This document shows positions 16,084 through 24,774 of a stretch of DNA of 64,000 nt, in pieces. Below the pieces are notes generated by a model that saw only the letters and a list, made by a program, of their open reading frames with translations, searched no databases and was not told where the DNA came from. Origin of the DNA: Pseudophaeobacter arcticus DSM 23566 (GTDB taxonomy: Bacteria > Pseudomonadota > Alphaproteobacteria > Rhodobacterales > Rhodobacteraceae); assembly GCF_000473205.1 (NCBI RefSeq), contig NZ_KI421507.1, positions 2,347,302-2,411,301 of the forward strand. Reading direction: 5' to 3'. Position 1 is the first letter of the stretch, and each line of letters starts with the position of its first letter. The translations under genes and the position numbers were made by a program.

Positions 16084-17235
16084 GTGACCGACACACCTCC
16101 CCCCGCCCCGGAGGCCATGCCTCAAATGGCCCCCACTGCACCCCAAAATGCGCCCCGTGAAACCAATCGGTTCCCCTGTGAGCAATGCGGCGCTGATTAC
16201 CGGTTCGACCCAAAGGCAGGCAGTCTGATCTGTAGCCATTGTGGCCATAGCCAGGTTGTACGTGACAAGGCCGATCACGGCAGCGCCCTGCGTGAGCTGG
16301 ACTTCAAGGCGGCGCTGTCACAGCAGCTACCTGAGGCAGAGATGGAGGTGACACGGGTCACCAACTGCCCCAACTGTGCCGCACAGGTGGAGTTTTCCGG
16401 TGGAACCCATGCTCTTGAATGCCCCTTTTGCGCGACACCCGTGGTGGCGGATACCGGCGAAAGCCGCCATATCAAACCCAAAGGCGTGGTGCCTTTTGAA
16501 CTGGAGGAGCGCGCCGCCCATGCGGCCATGAGCACCTGGCTGGGTCGGCTGTGGTTTGCCCCCAATGGGCTGCAGGCCTATGCCCGCAAGGGGCGCGCAA
16601 TGGAGGGGATCTATGTCCCCTTCTGGACCTATGATGCGGAAAGCCAGAGCCGCTATTCAGGTGCCCGGGGCACCACCTACTATGTAACAGAAACAGTCAT
16701 GGTCGATGGCAAGCAAGAGAGCCGCCGGGTTGCCAAGATCCGCTGGACACCCGTTTCTGGCCGCGTGCGCCGTTTCTTTGATGACGTGCTGGTGCTGGCC
16801 TCAAAAAGCCTTCCCAAGCGCTACACCGATGCGCTGGAGCCCTGGGATCTGTCGGCGCTTACCCCCTATCAGCCGCAGTTTCTCGCCGGCTTCCGCGCCG
16901 AGGCCTATGCTGTGGATCTGGAAGAGGGGTTTCAGGAAGCCCGGGCGCATATGGACCGGGTTATCGAACGGGACGTCCGCTTTGACATTGGCGGCGACCG
17001 CCAGCGCATTGCCCAGATCGACACCCAATTGTCCGACATCACCTTTAAGCATGTGCTGCTGCCGGTCTGGCTGGCCGCCTATAAATACCGTGGCAAAACC
17101 TATCGCTTTGTGGTCAACGGCCAAAGCGGTCGCGTCCAGGGCGAACGGCCCTATTCCGCCTGGAAGATTGCTACCGCAGTCACCCTTGGCCTCGCCCTTT
17201 TGGCGGTCGCGGCCTATTTCGGCGCGCAGCAATAA
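16084..17235 (+). CDS. TFIIB-type double zinc-ribbon membrane protein (YdjG-like)
   Basis: The 383-residue protein has two zinc ribbons at the N-terminus: CEQC with CSHC (about residues 32-58) and CPNC with CPFC (about 97-122). A large middle domain follows (PFWTYDAESQSRYSG, then F-F-D-D-V-L-V-L-A-S), and one hydrophobic helix ends the chain (about 360-380). The GTG at 16084 has GGAG six bases upstream; ATG at 16117 is the alternative. B. subtilis YdjG, partner of the SPFH protein YdjI, is also a zinc-ribbon membrane protein, so this gene and the SPFH gene may form a similar pair. Confidence 0.82.
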   Translation: MTDTPPPAPEAMPQMAPTAPQNAPRETNRFPCEQCGADYRFDPKAGSLICSHCGHSQVVRDKADHGSALRELDFKAALSQQLPEAEMEVTRVTNCPNCAAQVEFSGGTHALECPFCATPVVADTGESRHIKPKGVVPFELEERAAHAAMSTWLGRLWFAPNGLQAYARKGRAMEGIYVPFWTYDAESQSRYSGARGTTYYVTETVMVDGKQESRRVAKIRWTPVSGRVRRFFDDVLVLASKSLPKRYTDALEPWDLSALTPYQPQFLAGFRAEAYAVDLEEGFQEARAHMDRVIERDVRFDIGGDRQRIAQIDTQLSDITFKHVLLPVWLAAYKYRGKTYRFVVNGQSGRVQGERPYSAWKIATAVTLGLALLAVAAYFGAQQ

Positions 17236-17274
17236 CCGACTGGCGCCGAAACACTTTTGTCCCCTCAGCTGGAA

Positions 17275-17694
17275 TTACCCGTTGCTGATCTCGATCTTGC
17301 GCGCGGTGTCGGACGCACCCAGGGCTTTTTTGGGAACCGAGACATGCAGCACGCCCTCGACCATCTTGGCGCTGGCGGCCTGGCCATCCGCGTCATCAGG
17401 CAGGCGAAAGGACCGGCGAAAGGCGCCGTACTGACGCTCGCTAAAGTACCAGGTATCGCCCTTTTTCTCAGATTGGGTGCGCTTTTCACCGCGAATGGTC
17501 AACATATTGTTGTCCACCGTCAATTCCACATCCTCCTGAGAGACCCCCGGCAACTCCATCGCGATGTCATAGGCCTCTTTTCCGCTTGAGGCCTCGGCGG
17601 CTGGGCTCAACCAGTCGGCCACGCGCGCCCCAAAGCTGCGGAAGGGATCATAGAGCGATGGCCAGAAACCACCGGTTTCAGATTTTTCTACCAT
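17275..17694 (-). CDS. Small heat shock protein, Hsp20 family
   Basis: The 139-residue protein has an alpha-crystallin domain (about residues 37-135): Y-D-I-A-M-E-L-P-G-V, N-M-L-T-I-R-G-E-K-R, F-R-R-S-F-R-L-P and the closing G-V-L-H-V-S-V-P-K strand. It should form oligomers that hold unfolding proteins for refolding by DnaK/ClpB. The ATG at 17694 has AAGGAG eight bases upstream. It is divergent from the nitroreductase gene; I could not make out a clear RpoH promoter. Confidence 0.94.
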   Translation of the reverse strand: MVEKSETGGFWPSLYDPFRSFGARVADWLSPAAEASSGKEAYDIAMELPGVSQEDVELTVDNNMLTIRGEKRTQSEKKGDTWYFSERQYGAFRRSFRLPDDADGQAASAKMVEGVLHVSVPKKALGASDTARKIEISNG

Positions 17695-17846
17695 TTTCCA
17701 TCTCCTTGTAGAGTGACAGCAGACTCGCATAATTGGTCTTCAATGACCTTGATCACTGTCAAATTGCCCGACCTATCCCCTTGCACCGCTCCGGGTCAGA
17801 GGCCAATCTGCTGGCAGATTTGCAGCCAAATTTTCCAGGAGCCACC

Positions 17847-18521
17847 ATGACCACCACGCTGTCAGACCTTCAGGAGCTGTTCACCGCACGCCACAGCTGT
17901 CGCGCCTTTTTGCCCGATCCGGTGCCGCGGCAGGTGATCGAAGATATCCTGACCTGTGCCCAAAAGGTGCCCTCCTGGTGCAATGCGCAGCCCTGGAGCG
18001 TGACCATTACAAATGGCGCTGAAACCGACCGGCTGCGACAAGCACTGATGCAGGCGGCTCAAGCTGGTGTGCACAGCCCCGACCTCGCCTTTCCGACCGC
18101 CTACGAGGATGAATACCAGACCCGCCGCCGCAATTGCGGCTGGGCGCTCTATGAGGCTGTTGGGGTGCAAAAGGGCGATCGCGCCGCCTCAGAGCGGCAA
18201 ATGATGGAGAATTTCTCGCTCTTTGGCGCCCCCCATTGCGCCGTTTTGTCGACGCCGGTCGCGCTGGGAGGATACGGGGCGATGGATTGTGGCGGCTTTG
18301 TCGCCGGCTTTACCCTGGCAGCCCAGGCGGCTGGGGTTGCATCCATTCCCCAGGCGGCCGTGGCATCATACGCGCCCCTGCTGCACGAGATGCTGGACAT
18401 CCCCCAGAACCGGCAAATTCTCTGCGCCATTTCCTTTGGCTATGGTGACCCGGACCACCCGGCCAACAGCTTTCGTACCAGCCGCGCACCTCTGAGCGAA
18501 TTTTCCGAGTGGCGGGGCTGA
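17847..18521 (+). CDS. Nitroreductase family protein
   Basis: The 224-residue protein shows the nitroreductase FMN-binding features: ARHSCRAFLPDPVP at the N-terminus (Arg-His-Ser-x-Arg, phosphate of FMN), the P-S-W-C-N-A-Q-P-W segment, and the late F-G-Y-G-D-P end of the FMN fold. Such enzymes reduce nitroaromatics or quinones with NAD(P)H; the natural substrate here is unknown. The ATG at 17847 has CAGGAG about five bases upstream; an in-frame extension upstream lacks any ribosome site. Confidence 0.9.
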   Translation: MTTTLSDLQELFTARHSCRAFLPDPVPRQVIEDILTCAQKVPSWCNAQPWSVTITNGAETDRLRQALMQAAQAGVHSPDLAFPTAYEDEYQTRRRNCGWALYEAVGVQKGDRAASERQMMENFSLFGAPHCAVLSTPVALGGYGAMDCGGFVAGFTLAAQAAGVASIPQAAVASYAPLLHEMLDIPQNRQILCAISFGYGDPDHPANSFRTSRAPLSEFSEWRG

Positions 18522-18624
18522 GTGGCGAGGCTGATCACCCGTCAGACTGTGCCGCCCGGTCCTGGGCGGAGCAGCTCACCAATGGGGCTTTTGCCCGTAT
18601 CATTCGACAAGTGGAGCCAGCCCC

Positions 18625-19071
18625 ATGCGTGCAGTCATTCAACGCGTATCCGAAGCCTCGGTCACGGTGGATCATCAGGTCATCGGCGAGATCGGCGCCG
18701 GGCTTTTGGTGCTGATCTGCGCCATGCAGGGAGATGACAAGGCCCAGGCCGACTATCTGGCCAAGAAGATCGCCAAACTCCGTATATTCCAGGACGAGGC
18801 GGGGAAAATGAACCGCTCCGTCACCGATATCGCGGGCGCGGTTCTGGTAATCAGCCAATTCACCCTGGCTGGCGAAACCCATCGCGGCAACCGGCCAGGC
18901 TTTTCCAATGCCGCCCCACCGGCAGAAGGTGAGGTGCTTTATACCTATTTTGCCGACCAGCTCGCGGCTCTGGGAGTACCGGTGCAGCGGGGGGCCTTTG
19001 GTGCAGATATGAAAGTCAGATTGCTGAACGATGGTCCGGTCACCATTTGGATGGACAGCGCTGAGCGCTGA
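18625..19071 (+). CDS. dtd: D-aminoacyl-tRNA deacylase
   Basis: The 148-residue protein is a complete Dtd: [13 protein letters not shown] at the N-terminus, the active-site SQFTLAG and [11 protein letters not shown] loops, and the C-terminal N-D-G-P-V-T motif with the Gly-cis-Pro that rejects L-amino acids. It hydrolyses D-amino acids (and glycine) mischarged onto tRNA. GGAG lies nine bases before the ATG. It follows the nitroreductase gene by about 100 bases and may be co-transcribed. Confidence 0.96.
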   Translation: MRAVIQRVSEASVTVDHQVIGEIGAGLLVLICAMQGDDKAQADYLAKKIAKLRIFQDEAGKMNRSVTDIAGAVLVISQFTLAGETHRGNRPGFSNAAPPAEGEVLYTYFADQLAALGVPVQRGAFGADMKVRLLNDGPVTIWMDSAER

Positions 19072-19602
19072 GCCTCTCTCCTGACGCCAGCCCGCGTTCC
19101 ACCTGTCAGTCCGCTGTTGGCCGCCAGTCTGCCCGCTGTCAGCAACCTGTCAGCCACCTGTCGCAGCCCCATCCCGACGCGGTTTGCCGGTTTCAACCCT
19201 GCGTCTTGCAGGGCAAATCACGATGTCGCAGACGAACCACGCGACACAAAGGGGGGGATTAGCGACCGCGGATTCTTTGCATTTTTGTGACAAAAAATGC
19301 CATTCGCGGCCTCACAGAGAGCGAAAAACACCCCCGTGACGTCACAAAACCCAAAAACTTATCCGTATGGAAAAATAGGGTCCGAATGCCGGTTTACCTC
19401 ACAAATGCGGCATGACACCCTAAGAAGACGACACCAATTGGATTTCGGGACTTTGCAGAAGTTTCGTCAAACCAGGCATGTCGTTATTAAAGCTTGCGAG
19501 GTCGCGGCAAATGCGCAAATCTTGGTGCATCATACAAGAAATAAGCCGCTGAGATCGCAAACCGTGATTGCAAGCTGCAGGAAGTAAAACTGGGAGACTT
19601 CG
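19072..19602. other. Long 5' region of the peptide ABC operon
   Basis: No gene is supported in these 530 bases. The stretch contains CTGTCAG-type direct repeats (about 19100-19160), inverted repeats at 19266-19345 described separately, and an AT-richer segment just before the ABC binding-protein gene. It probably carries the promoter and operators of that operon. Confidence 0.6.
19266..19345. promoter_or_regulatory. Inverted repeats upstream of the ABC importer
   Basis: GCATTTTT (19279-19286) and AAAAATGC (19293-19300) form a perfect inverted repeat around GTGACA, flanked by an outer CCGCG/CGCGG pair (19266-19270 with 19305-19309). Further down, GTGACGTCAC (19336-19345) is a 10-bp palindrome. 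TTTTGTGAC at 19283 reappears inverted as GTCACAAAA at 19341, so the same protein may bind both. Confidence 0.5.
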
Positions 19603-21186
19603 ATGAACGATCACCTTCATTATCTGGCGCGCCATGCCGCAGCCGGTAAACTGAGCCGCCGTGATTTTATGGCAAAGGCCGCCGCACTGGGCTTTAGCGC
19701 CGCGGCAGCCGGCACCCTGCTGACCACCGAGGCCCGCGCCGCAGGTCCGCAAAAAGGCGGTACCATCCGTATGGGTCTGCAGGGCGGTAGCACCACCGAC
19801 AGCCTGGATCCAGCCCTGTCGACCAATATGGTCGCCCTGATGATGATCCGCCTTTGGGGTGAATCACTGCTTGAACTGAACGACGATGGCGGCCTGGATG
19901 GCAAAGTAGCAGAAAGCTATGAGGCCTCGGCTGATGCCCGCGTCTGGACCTTCAAGATCCGCGAAGGCATCACCTTCTCCAACGGGAAATCCGTCACCGC
20001 AGAAGACGTTGTCAAAACCATGGAACGCCATTCGGGTGAAGACACCAAGTCTGGTGCGCTTGGCATCATGCGCGGCATCAAGAACGTCTCGGCTGAGGGC
20101 AACAATGTTGTCATTGAGCTGGAATCACCCAATGCTGACCTTCCCTATCTGATGGCTGACTATCACCTGGTGATTCAACCCGGTGGCGGCATGGATGAAC
20201 CGGCAGCCGCAATTGGTACTGGCCCCTATATCCTCAAGGATGTGGACATGGGTGTGCGCATCGTCGCCGAGAAGAACCCCAACTACTGGGGCGACCTGGG
20301 CTATGCCGACACCATCGAGCTGATCGTGATCAACGACAACACCGCCCGCGTTGCTGCCCTGCAGTCCGGTCAGGTGGACATGATCGACCGGGTACCGCCC
20401 CGCACAGCGAAACTGGTAGACCGCGCACCAAACATCAATGTGCATTCCACATCCGGCCCTGGCCACTATGTGTTCATCATGCACTGCAACACCGCCCCGT
20501 TTGACAACAATGATGTACGGATGGCGCTGAAATACGGCATCAATCGTCAGGAAATGGTCGACAAGGTTCTGAACGGCTATGGCTCGATTGGCAACGACAG
20601 CCCGATCAACTCTTCCTATCCGATGTTCACCCCTGCCGAGCAGCGTGAATATGACCCGGATAAAGCAATGTTCCACCTGAAAAAATCAGGCCACGACGGT
20701 GAAATCCTGCTGCGCACTTCGGACAACTCCTTCCCTGGTGCACCTGATGCTTCAGCCCTGTTCCAGCAGTCCTGTGCCAGCGCCGGCATCAACCTGAACG
20801 TCAAGCGCGAGCCCAATGACGGGTACTGGTCCGAGGTCTGGAATGCGCAGCCCTTCTGCACCAGCTACTGGGGCGGCCGTCCGACCCAGGACCAGATGTT
20901 CACCACCGCCTACCTGTCAACGGCGGACTGGAACGACACCCGGTTCAACAACGAACAGTTCGACCAGCTGCTGCTGGCGGCTCGTGCCGAGCTGGACACT
21001 GCCAAGCGGACGCAAATGTATGCGGACATGGGCGAAATCCAGCGCAACGAAGGCGGCTTGATCTGTCCGATGTTCAACGATTTTGTTGATGCGACATCAG
21101 ATCGCCTGGAGGGCTGGGTCGAAAGCACCAAAGGCCAGCCGCTGATGAACGCCTACGCCCCGATGAAAATGTGGGTGAAGGCATAA
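19603..21186 (+). CDS. Peptide-type ABC transporter substrate-binding protein (SBP_bac_5)
   Basis: The 527-residue protein has a Tat signal (LSRRDFMAKAAALGFSAAAAG, twin Arg near residues 23-24) with cleavage around ARA. The mature part shows the family-5 dipeptide/oligopeptide-binding pattern: S-L-D-P-A-L near the N-terminus, Y-E-A-S-A-D-A-R-V-W-T-F-K-I-R-E-G-I-T-F, and D-V-R-M-A-L-K-Y-G-I-N-R-Q. It collects a peptide or other bulky solute in the periplasm. GGGAG precedes the ATG, and the permease gene starts one base after its stop. Confidence 0.93.
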   Translation: MNDHLHYLARHAAAGKLSRRDFMAKAAALGFSAAAAGTLLTTEARAAGPQKGGTIRMGLQGGSTTDSLDPALSTNMVALMMIRLWGESLLELNDDGGLDGKVAESYEASADARVWTFKIREGITFSNGKSVTAEDVVKTMERHSGEDTKSGALGIMRGIKNVSAEGNNVVIELESPNADLPYLMADYHLVIQPGGGMDEPAAAIGTGPYILKDVDMGVRIVAEKNPNYWGDLGYADTIELIVINDNTARVAALQSGQVDMIDRVPPRTAKLVDRAPNINVHSTSGPGHYVFIMHCNTAPFDNNDVRMALKYGINRQEMVDKVLNGYGSIGNDSPINSSYPMFTPAEQREYDPDKAMFHLKKSGHDGEILLRTSDNSFPGAPDASALFQQSCASAGINLNVKREPNDGYWSEVWNAQPFCTSYWGGRPTQDQMFTTAYLSTADWNDTRFNNEQFDQLLLAARAELDTAKRTQMYADMGEIQRNEGGLICPMFNDFVDATSDRLEGWVESTKGQPLMNAYAPMKMWVKA

Positions 21187-21187
21187 G

Positions 21188-22144
21188 ATGCCTCTCATTA
21201 TCAAACTGTTGGCCCAGCGCATTGCGCTGGGCCTCATCCTGTTGCTCCTCGTTTCCGGTCTGATCTTTGCCGGAACGATGATCCTACCGGGTGATGTCGC
21301 ACAGTCGATCCTGGGCCAGTCGGCCACTCCTGAGGCGCTGGCAAACCTGCGCGCAGAGCTGGGGCTGAATGATCCTCCGCTGCAGCGCTATATCCAATGG
21401 CTCGGCGGTGCGATTACCGGCGATCTGGGCACTGCTCTGACCAGTGGCGCCGACATTACCGAAAGCATCGGCAAACGCCTGTCCAATACGCTCTTCCTGG
21501 CTTTCTGGGCTGCAATTGTTGCAGTGCCGCTGGCGATCTTCCTTGGCCTTTTGGCAGTGCGATACAAAGACCGCTGGCCGGACAAGCTGATCTCGGCGGT
21601 GACCCTGGCCTCTATCTCCATTCCTGAATTCCTCATCGGCTATGTGCTGATGTATCTGATCGCGGTCAAGCTGCGCTGGTTCCCCTCGGTGGCGATGATC
21701 AACGACAGCATGTCCCTGGGCGAAAAGCTCAGCTCCATTGCCCTGCCCGTCACGGTACTGACCCTGGTGGTCCTGGCCCATATGATGCGCATGACCCGCG
21801 CTGCGATCCTGAACGTGATGCAATCGGCCTATATTGAAACGGCTGAACTGAAAGGCCTCAACGGCTTTCAGGTGATTTTCCGCCATGCCTTCCCCAATGC
21901 GATTGCGCCTATCGTCAACGTCGTGATGCTGAACCTCGCCTATCTGGTAGTCGGCGTCGTGGTGATCGAGGTGGTGTTTGTCTATCCTGGCATGGGCCAG
22001 TATCTGGTAGACCACGTCTCTAAACGCGATGTGCCGGTTGTGCAGGCCTGCGGTCTGATCTTTGCCGCCGTCTATATCGGTCTCAACATGGTGGCTGATG
22101 TCGTCGCCATCCTGTCGAACCCCCGTCTGAGGCATCCAAAATGA
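21188..22144 (+). CDS. ABC transporter permease, DppB type
   Basis: The 318-residue membrane protein has six hydrophobic segments and the DppB/OppB signature: a first helix, a large periplasmic segment with A-E-L-G-L-N-D-P-P-L, and the cytoplasmic EAA loop E-T-A-E-L-K-G-L-N-G-F near residue 220. It pairs with the DppC-type permease to form the channel. Its stop overlaps the start of the next gene (ATGA at 22141). Confidence 0.94.
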   Translation: MPLIIKLLAQRIALGLILLLLVSGLIFAGTMILPGDVAQSILGQSATPEALANLRAELGLNDPPLQRYIQWLGGAITGDLGTALTSGADITESIGKRLSNTLFLAFWAAIVAVPLAIFLGLLAVRYKDRWPDKLISAVTLASISIPEFLIGYVLMYLIAVKLRWFPSVAMINDSMSLGEKLSSIALPVTVLTLVVLAHMMRMTRAAILNVMQSAYIETAELKGLNGFQVIFRHAFPNAIAPIVNVVMLNLAYLVVGVVVIEVVFVYPGMGQYLVDHVSKRDVPVVQACGLIFAAVYIGLNMVADVVAILSNPRLRHPK

Positions 22145-22998
22145 AGAATATCCCAATCTCCGCTATGATCGGGTTGTTCTTCACGGCCCTCTATTTTCTG
22201 GCAGCAATCTTTGCGCCACTGATCGCCCCCTATGGCATGGCCGAAGTGGTCGGTGATGTCTGGGAGACCTCGCGCGTCGAGATCATGCTGGGCATCGCCC
22301 CTGATGGTGTCACCGAAGCCAACTACTGGCTTGGCACTGACAATATCGGTCGCGACCTGCTGAGCCGGATGATCTACGGTGGGCGCACCACCATCTTTAT
22401 CGCCACTGCAGCGACGATCCTGTCCTTCACGCTGGGCGCCACTTTGGGCTTTTTTGCCGCCGTGGCCGGTGGCTGGGTTGATCAGGCGCTGTCGCGCTTT
22501 GTTGATCTGGTGATGTCGATCCCAACGCTGATCTTTGCCCTGGTGGTTCTGTCAGTGATGCCGGTGACAATCCCTGTGCTGATCCTGGTCATGGGGCTGC
22601 TGGATTCCACCCGTGTCTACCGTCTGGCCCGCGCCGTTGCTGTGGACATCGAAGTCATGGACTATGTCGAAGCAGCCCGCCTGCGGGGCGAGAAAACCGC
22701 CTGGATCATCTTTCGCGAAATCCTGCCCAATGCGCTGTCGCCCCTGGTGGCCGAAATGGGGCTGCGGTTTATCTTTATGGTTCTCTTTGTCTCCACCCTC
22801 TCCTTCCTTGGGCTTGGCATTCAGCCTCCCGAAGCGGACTGGGGCGGTATCGTGAAAGAAAACAAAGACGGTATCGTCTATGGCATTCCCGCTGCCCTGA
22901 TGCCTGCCTTTGCCATTGCCACACTGGCCATCTCGGTCAACCTGGTGGCTGACTGGGTGCTGAACAGAACCACCTCTCTGAAAGGAGGCCGCGGATGA
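22141..22998 (+). CDS. ABC transporter permease, DppC type
   Basis: The 285-residue membrane protein carries the DppC hallmarks: the N-terminal helix, H/N-x-L-G-T-D-N-I-G-R-D-L-L-S-R segment around residue 65, and the EAA loop D-Y-V-E-A-A-R-L-R-G-E-K near 180. It overlaps both neighbours by four bases (ATGA), so the importer genes are translationally coupled. Confidence 0.94.
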   Translation: MKNIPISAMIGLFFTALYFLAAIFAPLIAPYGMAEVVGDVWETSRVEIMLGIAPDGVTEANYWLGTDNIGRDLLSRMIYGGRTTIFIATAATILSFTLGATLGFFAAVAGGWVDQALSRFVDLVMSIPTLIFALVVLSVMPVTIPVLILVMGLLDSTRVYRLARAVAVDIEVMDYVEAARLRGEKTAWIIFREILPNALSPLVAEMGLRFIFMVLFVSTLSFLGLGIQPPEADWGGIVKENKDGIVYGIPAALMPAFAIATLAISVNLVADWVLNRTTSLKGGRG

Positions 22999-24632
22999 GC
23001 GAACCCCTGCTAAAAGTACGCGGCCTGAAGATCGGCGCCACTGTCTATCCTCCGGGTGAAAAACCCCATGACATCGACATCGTGCATGGGGTCGATTTTG
23101 ACGTCGAAAAAGGCAAGGTGCTGGGGCTCATCGGCGAGTCCGGTGCCGGCAAATCCACCATCGGACTTGCCTCCATGGCCTATGGCCGTGGCGGTGTAAA
23201 AATCACCGGTGGCGAGGTCTGGGTCAATGGCCGCGACATCCTGCAGTCTGGCCTGGGCGATATCCGCAAGCTGCGCGGCGGTGAGGTGACATATGTCTCG
23301 CAGTCCGCAGCCGCATCCTTTAATCCCGCCAAAAAGATCATTGATCAGGTGGTCGAAGCCGCCGTCGAGCAGAAGAAATTCACCCGCAGTGAGGCCGAAG
23401 CGCGCGCCCGGGTGCTGTTTGACAAGCTTGGCCTGCCGGATCCGGACAACATTGGTGACCGCTTTCCGCATCAGGTTTCAGGTGGTCAGTTGCAACGTTG
23501 CATGACGGCGCTGGCGCTCTGTCCTGAGCCGGATCTGGTGGTCTTTGATGAGCCGACAACGGCGCTGGATGTGACCACTCAGATCGATGTGCTGATGGCG
23601 ATCAAGGAAGCCATCCGCGAAACCGGTGTTGCTGCATTGTATATCACCCATGATCTGGCCGTTGTGGCCCAGGTCAGCGATGACATCATGGTGCTGCGAC
23701 ACGGCAATATGGTTGAATACGGGCCGGTTGATCAGATCATCAACAACCCGCAGGAAGAGTATACCCAGGCGCTGGTTTCGGTCCGCTCGATCGATCACGA
23801 GGAAAAAGCCCCCAGTGGCGATCCGGTCCTGAGCGTGCGCAATATCACCGCGCGCTACAAGGGCACCCAGTTCGACGTTTTGCATAACGTGAATGTTGAT
23901 CTCTACCCTGGCCAGACCCTGGCCGTGGTGGGCGAATCCGGGTCGGGGAAATCGACCCTCGCCCGTGTCATCACCGGTCTGTTACCCCCCCGCGAGGGTG
24001 AGATTGAGTTCGCCGGACGTGTCCTATCGCCTGATCTGCCGGGACGGTCCCGTGAGGATCTGCGTGAATTGCAGATGATCTACCAGATGGCGGATGTGGC
24101 GATGAACCCGCGCCAGACCGTGGGCACCATCATCGGCCGCCCACTGGAGTTTTATTTCGATATGAAAGGCCGCGAGAAACGCAAGCGGATCATCGAACTT
24201 CTGGACGAAATCGAACTGGGCGAAGACTTCATTGATCGCTATCCGGCCGAACTGTCTGGCGGGCAAAAGCAACGTGTTTGCATCGCCCGTGCCCTGGCGG
24301 CCAAGCCCAAGATGATCATCTGCGACGAGGTCACCTCGGCGCTGGATCCCCTGGTGGCCGACGGCATTCTCAAGCTGCTGCTAGAGCTGCAAAAGATCGA
24401 GGATGTCGCCTTTCTCTTCATTACCCACGATCTGGCCACCGTGCGCGCCATCTCTGACTCCATTGCGGTGATGTATCAGGGCAAGGTGCAGCGCTATGGC
24501 GGCAAGAACCAGGTGCTCAGCCCGCCCTTTGATGACTATACCGATCTCTTGCTCAGTTCGGTGCCCGAGATGCGTCTGGGCTGGCTGGAAGAGGTCATTT
24601 CCAACCGTAAAATGGAAAGCGCTGGCAACTGA
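22995..24632 (+). CDS. Fused double ATPase of the peptide-type ABC importer (DppD-DppF like)
   Basis: The 545-residue protein contains two ABC ATPase domains. The first has Walker A GESGAGKST (about residue 49), signature VSGGQLQR and Walker B L-V-V-F-D-E-P. The second has Walker A GESGSGKST (about 313), signature LSGGQKQR and Walker B M-I-I-C-D-E-V. Walker B of the second domain is followed by TSALD. Both halves look competent. It energises the preceding permeases from the cytoplasm and ends the overlapping part of the operon. Confidence 0.94.
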   Translation: MSEPLLKVRGLKIGATVYPPGEKPHDIDIVHGVDFDVEKGKVLGLIGESGAGKSTIGLASMAYGRGGVKITGGEVWVNGRDILQSGLGDIRKLRGGEVTYVSQSAAASFNPAKKIIDQVVEAAVEQKKFTRSEAEARARVLFDKLGLPDPDNIGDRFPHQVSGGQLQRCMTALALCPEPDLVVFDEPTTALDVTTQIDVLMAIKEAIRETGVAALYITHDLAVVAQVSDDIMVLRHGNMVEYGPVDQIINNPQEEYTQALVSVRSIDHEEKAPSGDPVLSVRNITARYKGTQFDVLHNVNVDLYPGQTLAVVGESGSGKSTLARVITGLLPPREGEIEFAGRVLSPDLPGRSREDLRELQMIYQMADVAMNPRQTVGTIIGRPLEFYFDMKGREKRKRIIELLDEIELGEDFIDRYPAELSGGQKQRVCIARALAAKPKMIICDEVTSALDPLVADGILKLLLELQKIEDVAFLFITHDLATVRAISDSIAVMYQGKVQRYGGKNQVLSPPFDDYTDLLLSSVPEMRLGWLEEVISNRKMESAGN

Positions 24633-24660
24633 TCCAGCTGCTCTTTTTGTTCTATATTCA

Positions 24661-24699
24661 CGCAGGCCCGTGCACTTTGCGCGGGCCTGCGTCGTTTTG
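24661..24699 (+). terminator. Rho-independent terminator of the ABC operon
   Basis: CGCAGGCCCG (24661-24670) pairs with CGGGCCTGCG (24682-24691), 11-nt loop, followed by TCGTTTTGG. It probably separates the importer from the membrane protein downstream, perhaps partially. Confidence 0.8.
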
Positions 24700-24707
24700 G
24701 CCCTATA

Positions 24708-24749
24708 CATTCCAATTTTTGCATGATTACATATTCCATAGTTGGAATG
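24708..24749. promoter_or_regulatory. Inverted repeat CATTCCAA/TTGGAATG upstream of the membrane-protein gene
   Basis: CATTCCAA at 24708-24715 is mirrored by TTGGAATG at 24742-24749. An ATTCC at 24733-24737 makes a second, tighter repeat with GGAAT at 24744-24748. The AT-rich setting just before the ATG at 24775 suggests promoter and operator. Confidence 0.4.
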
Positions 24750-24774
24750 TTATTGTCATGTTAGGAATAGGCCG

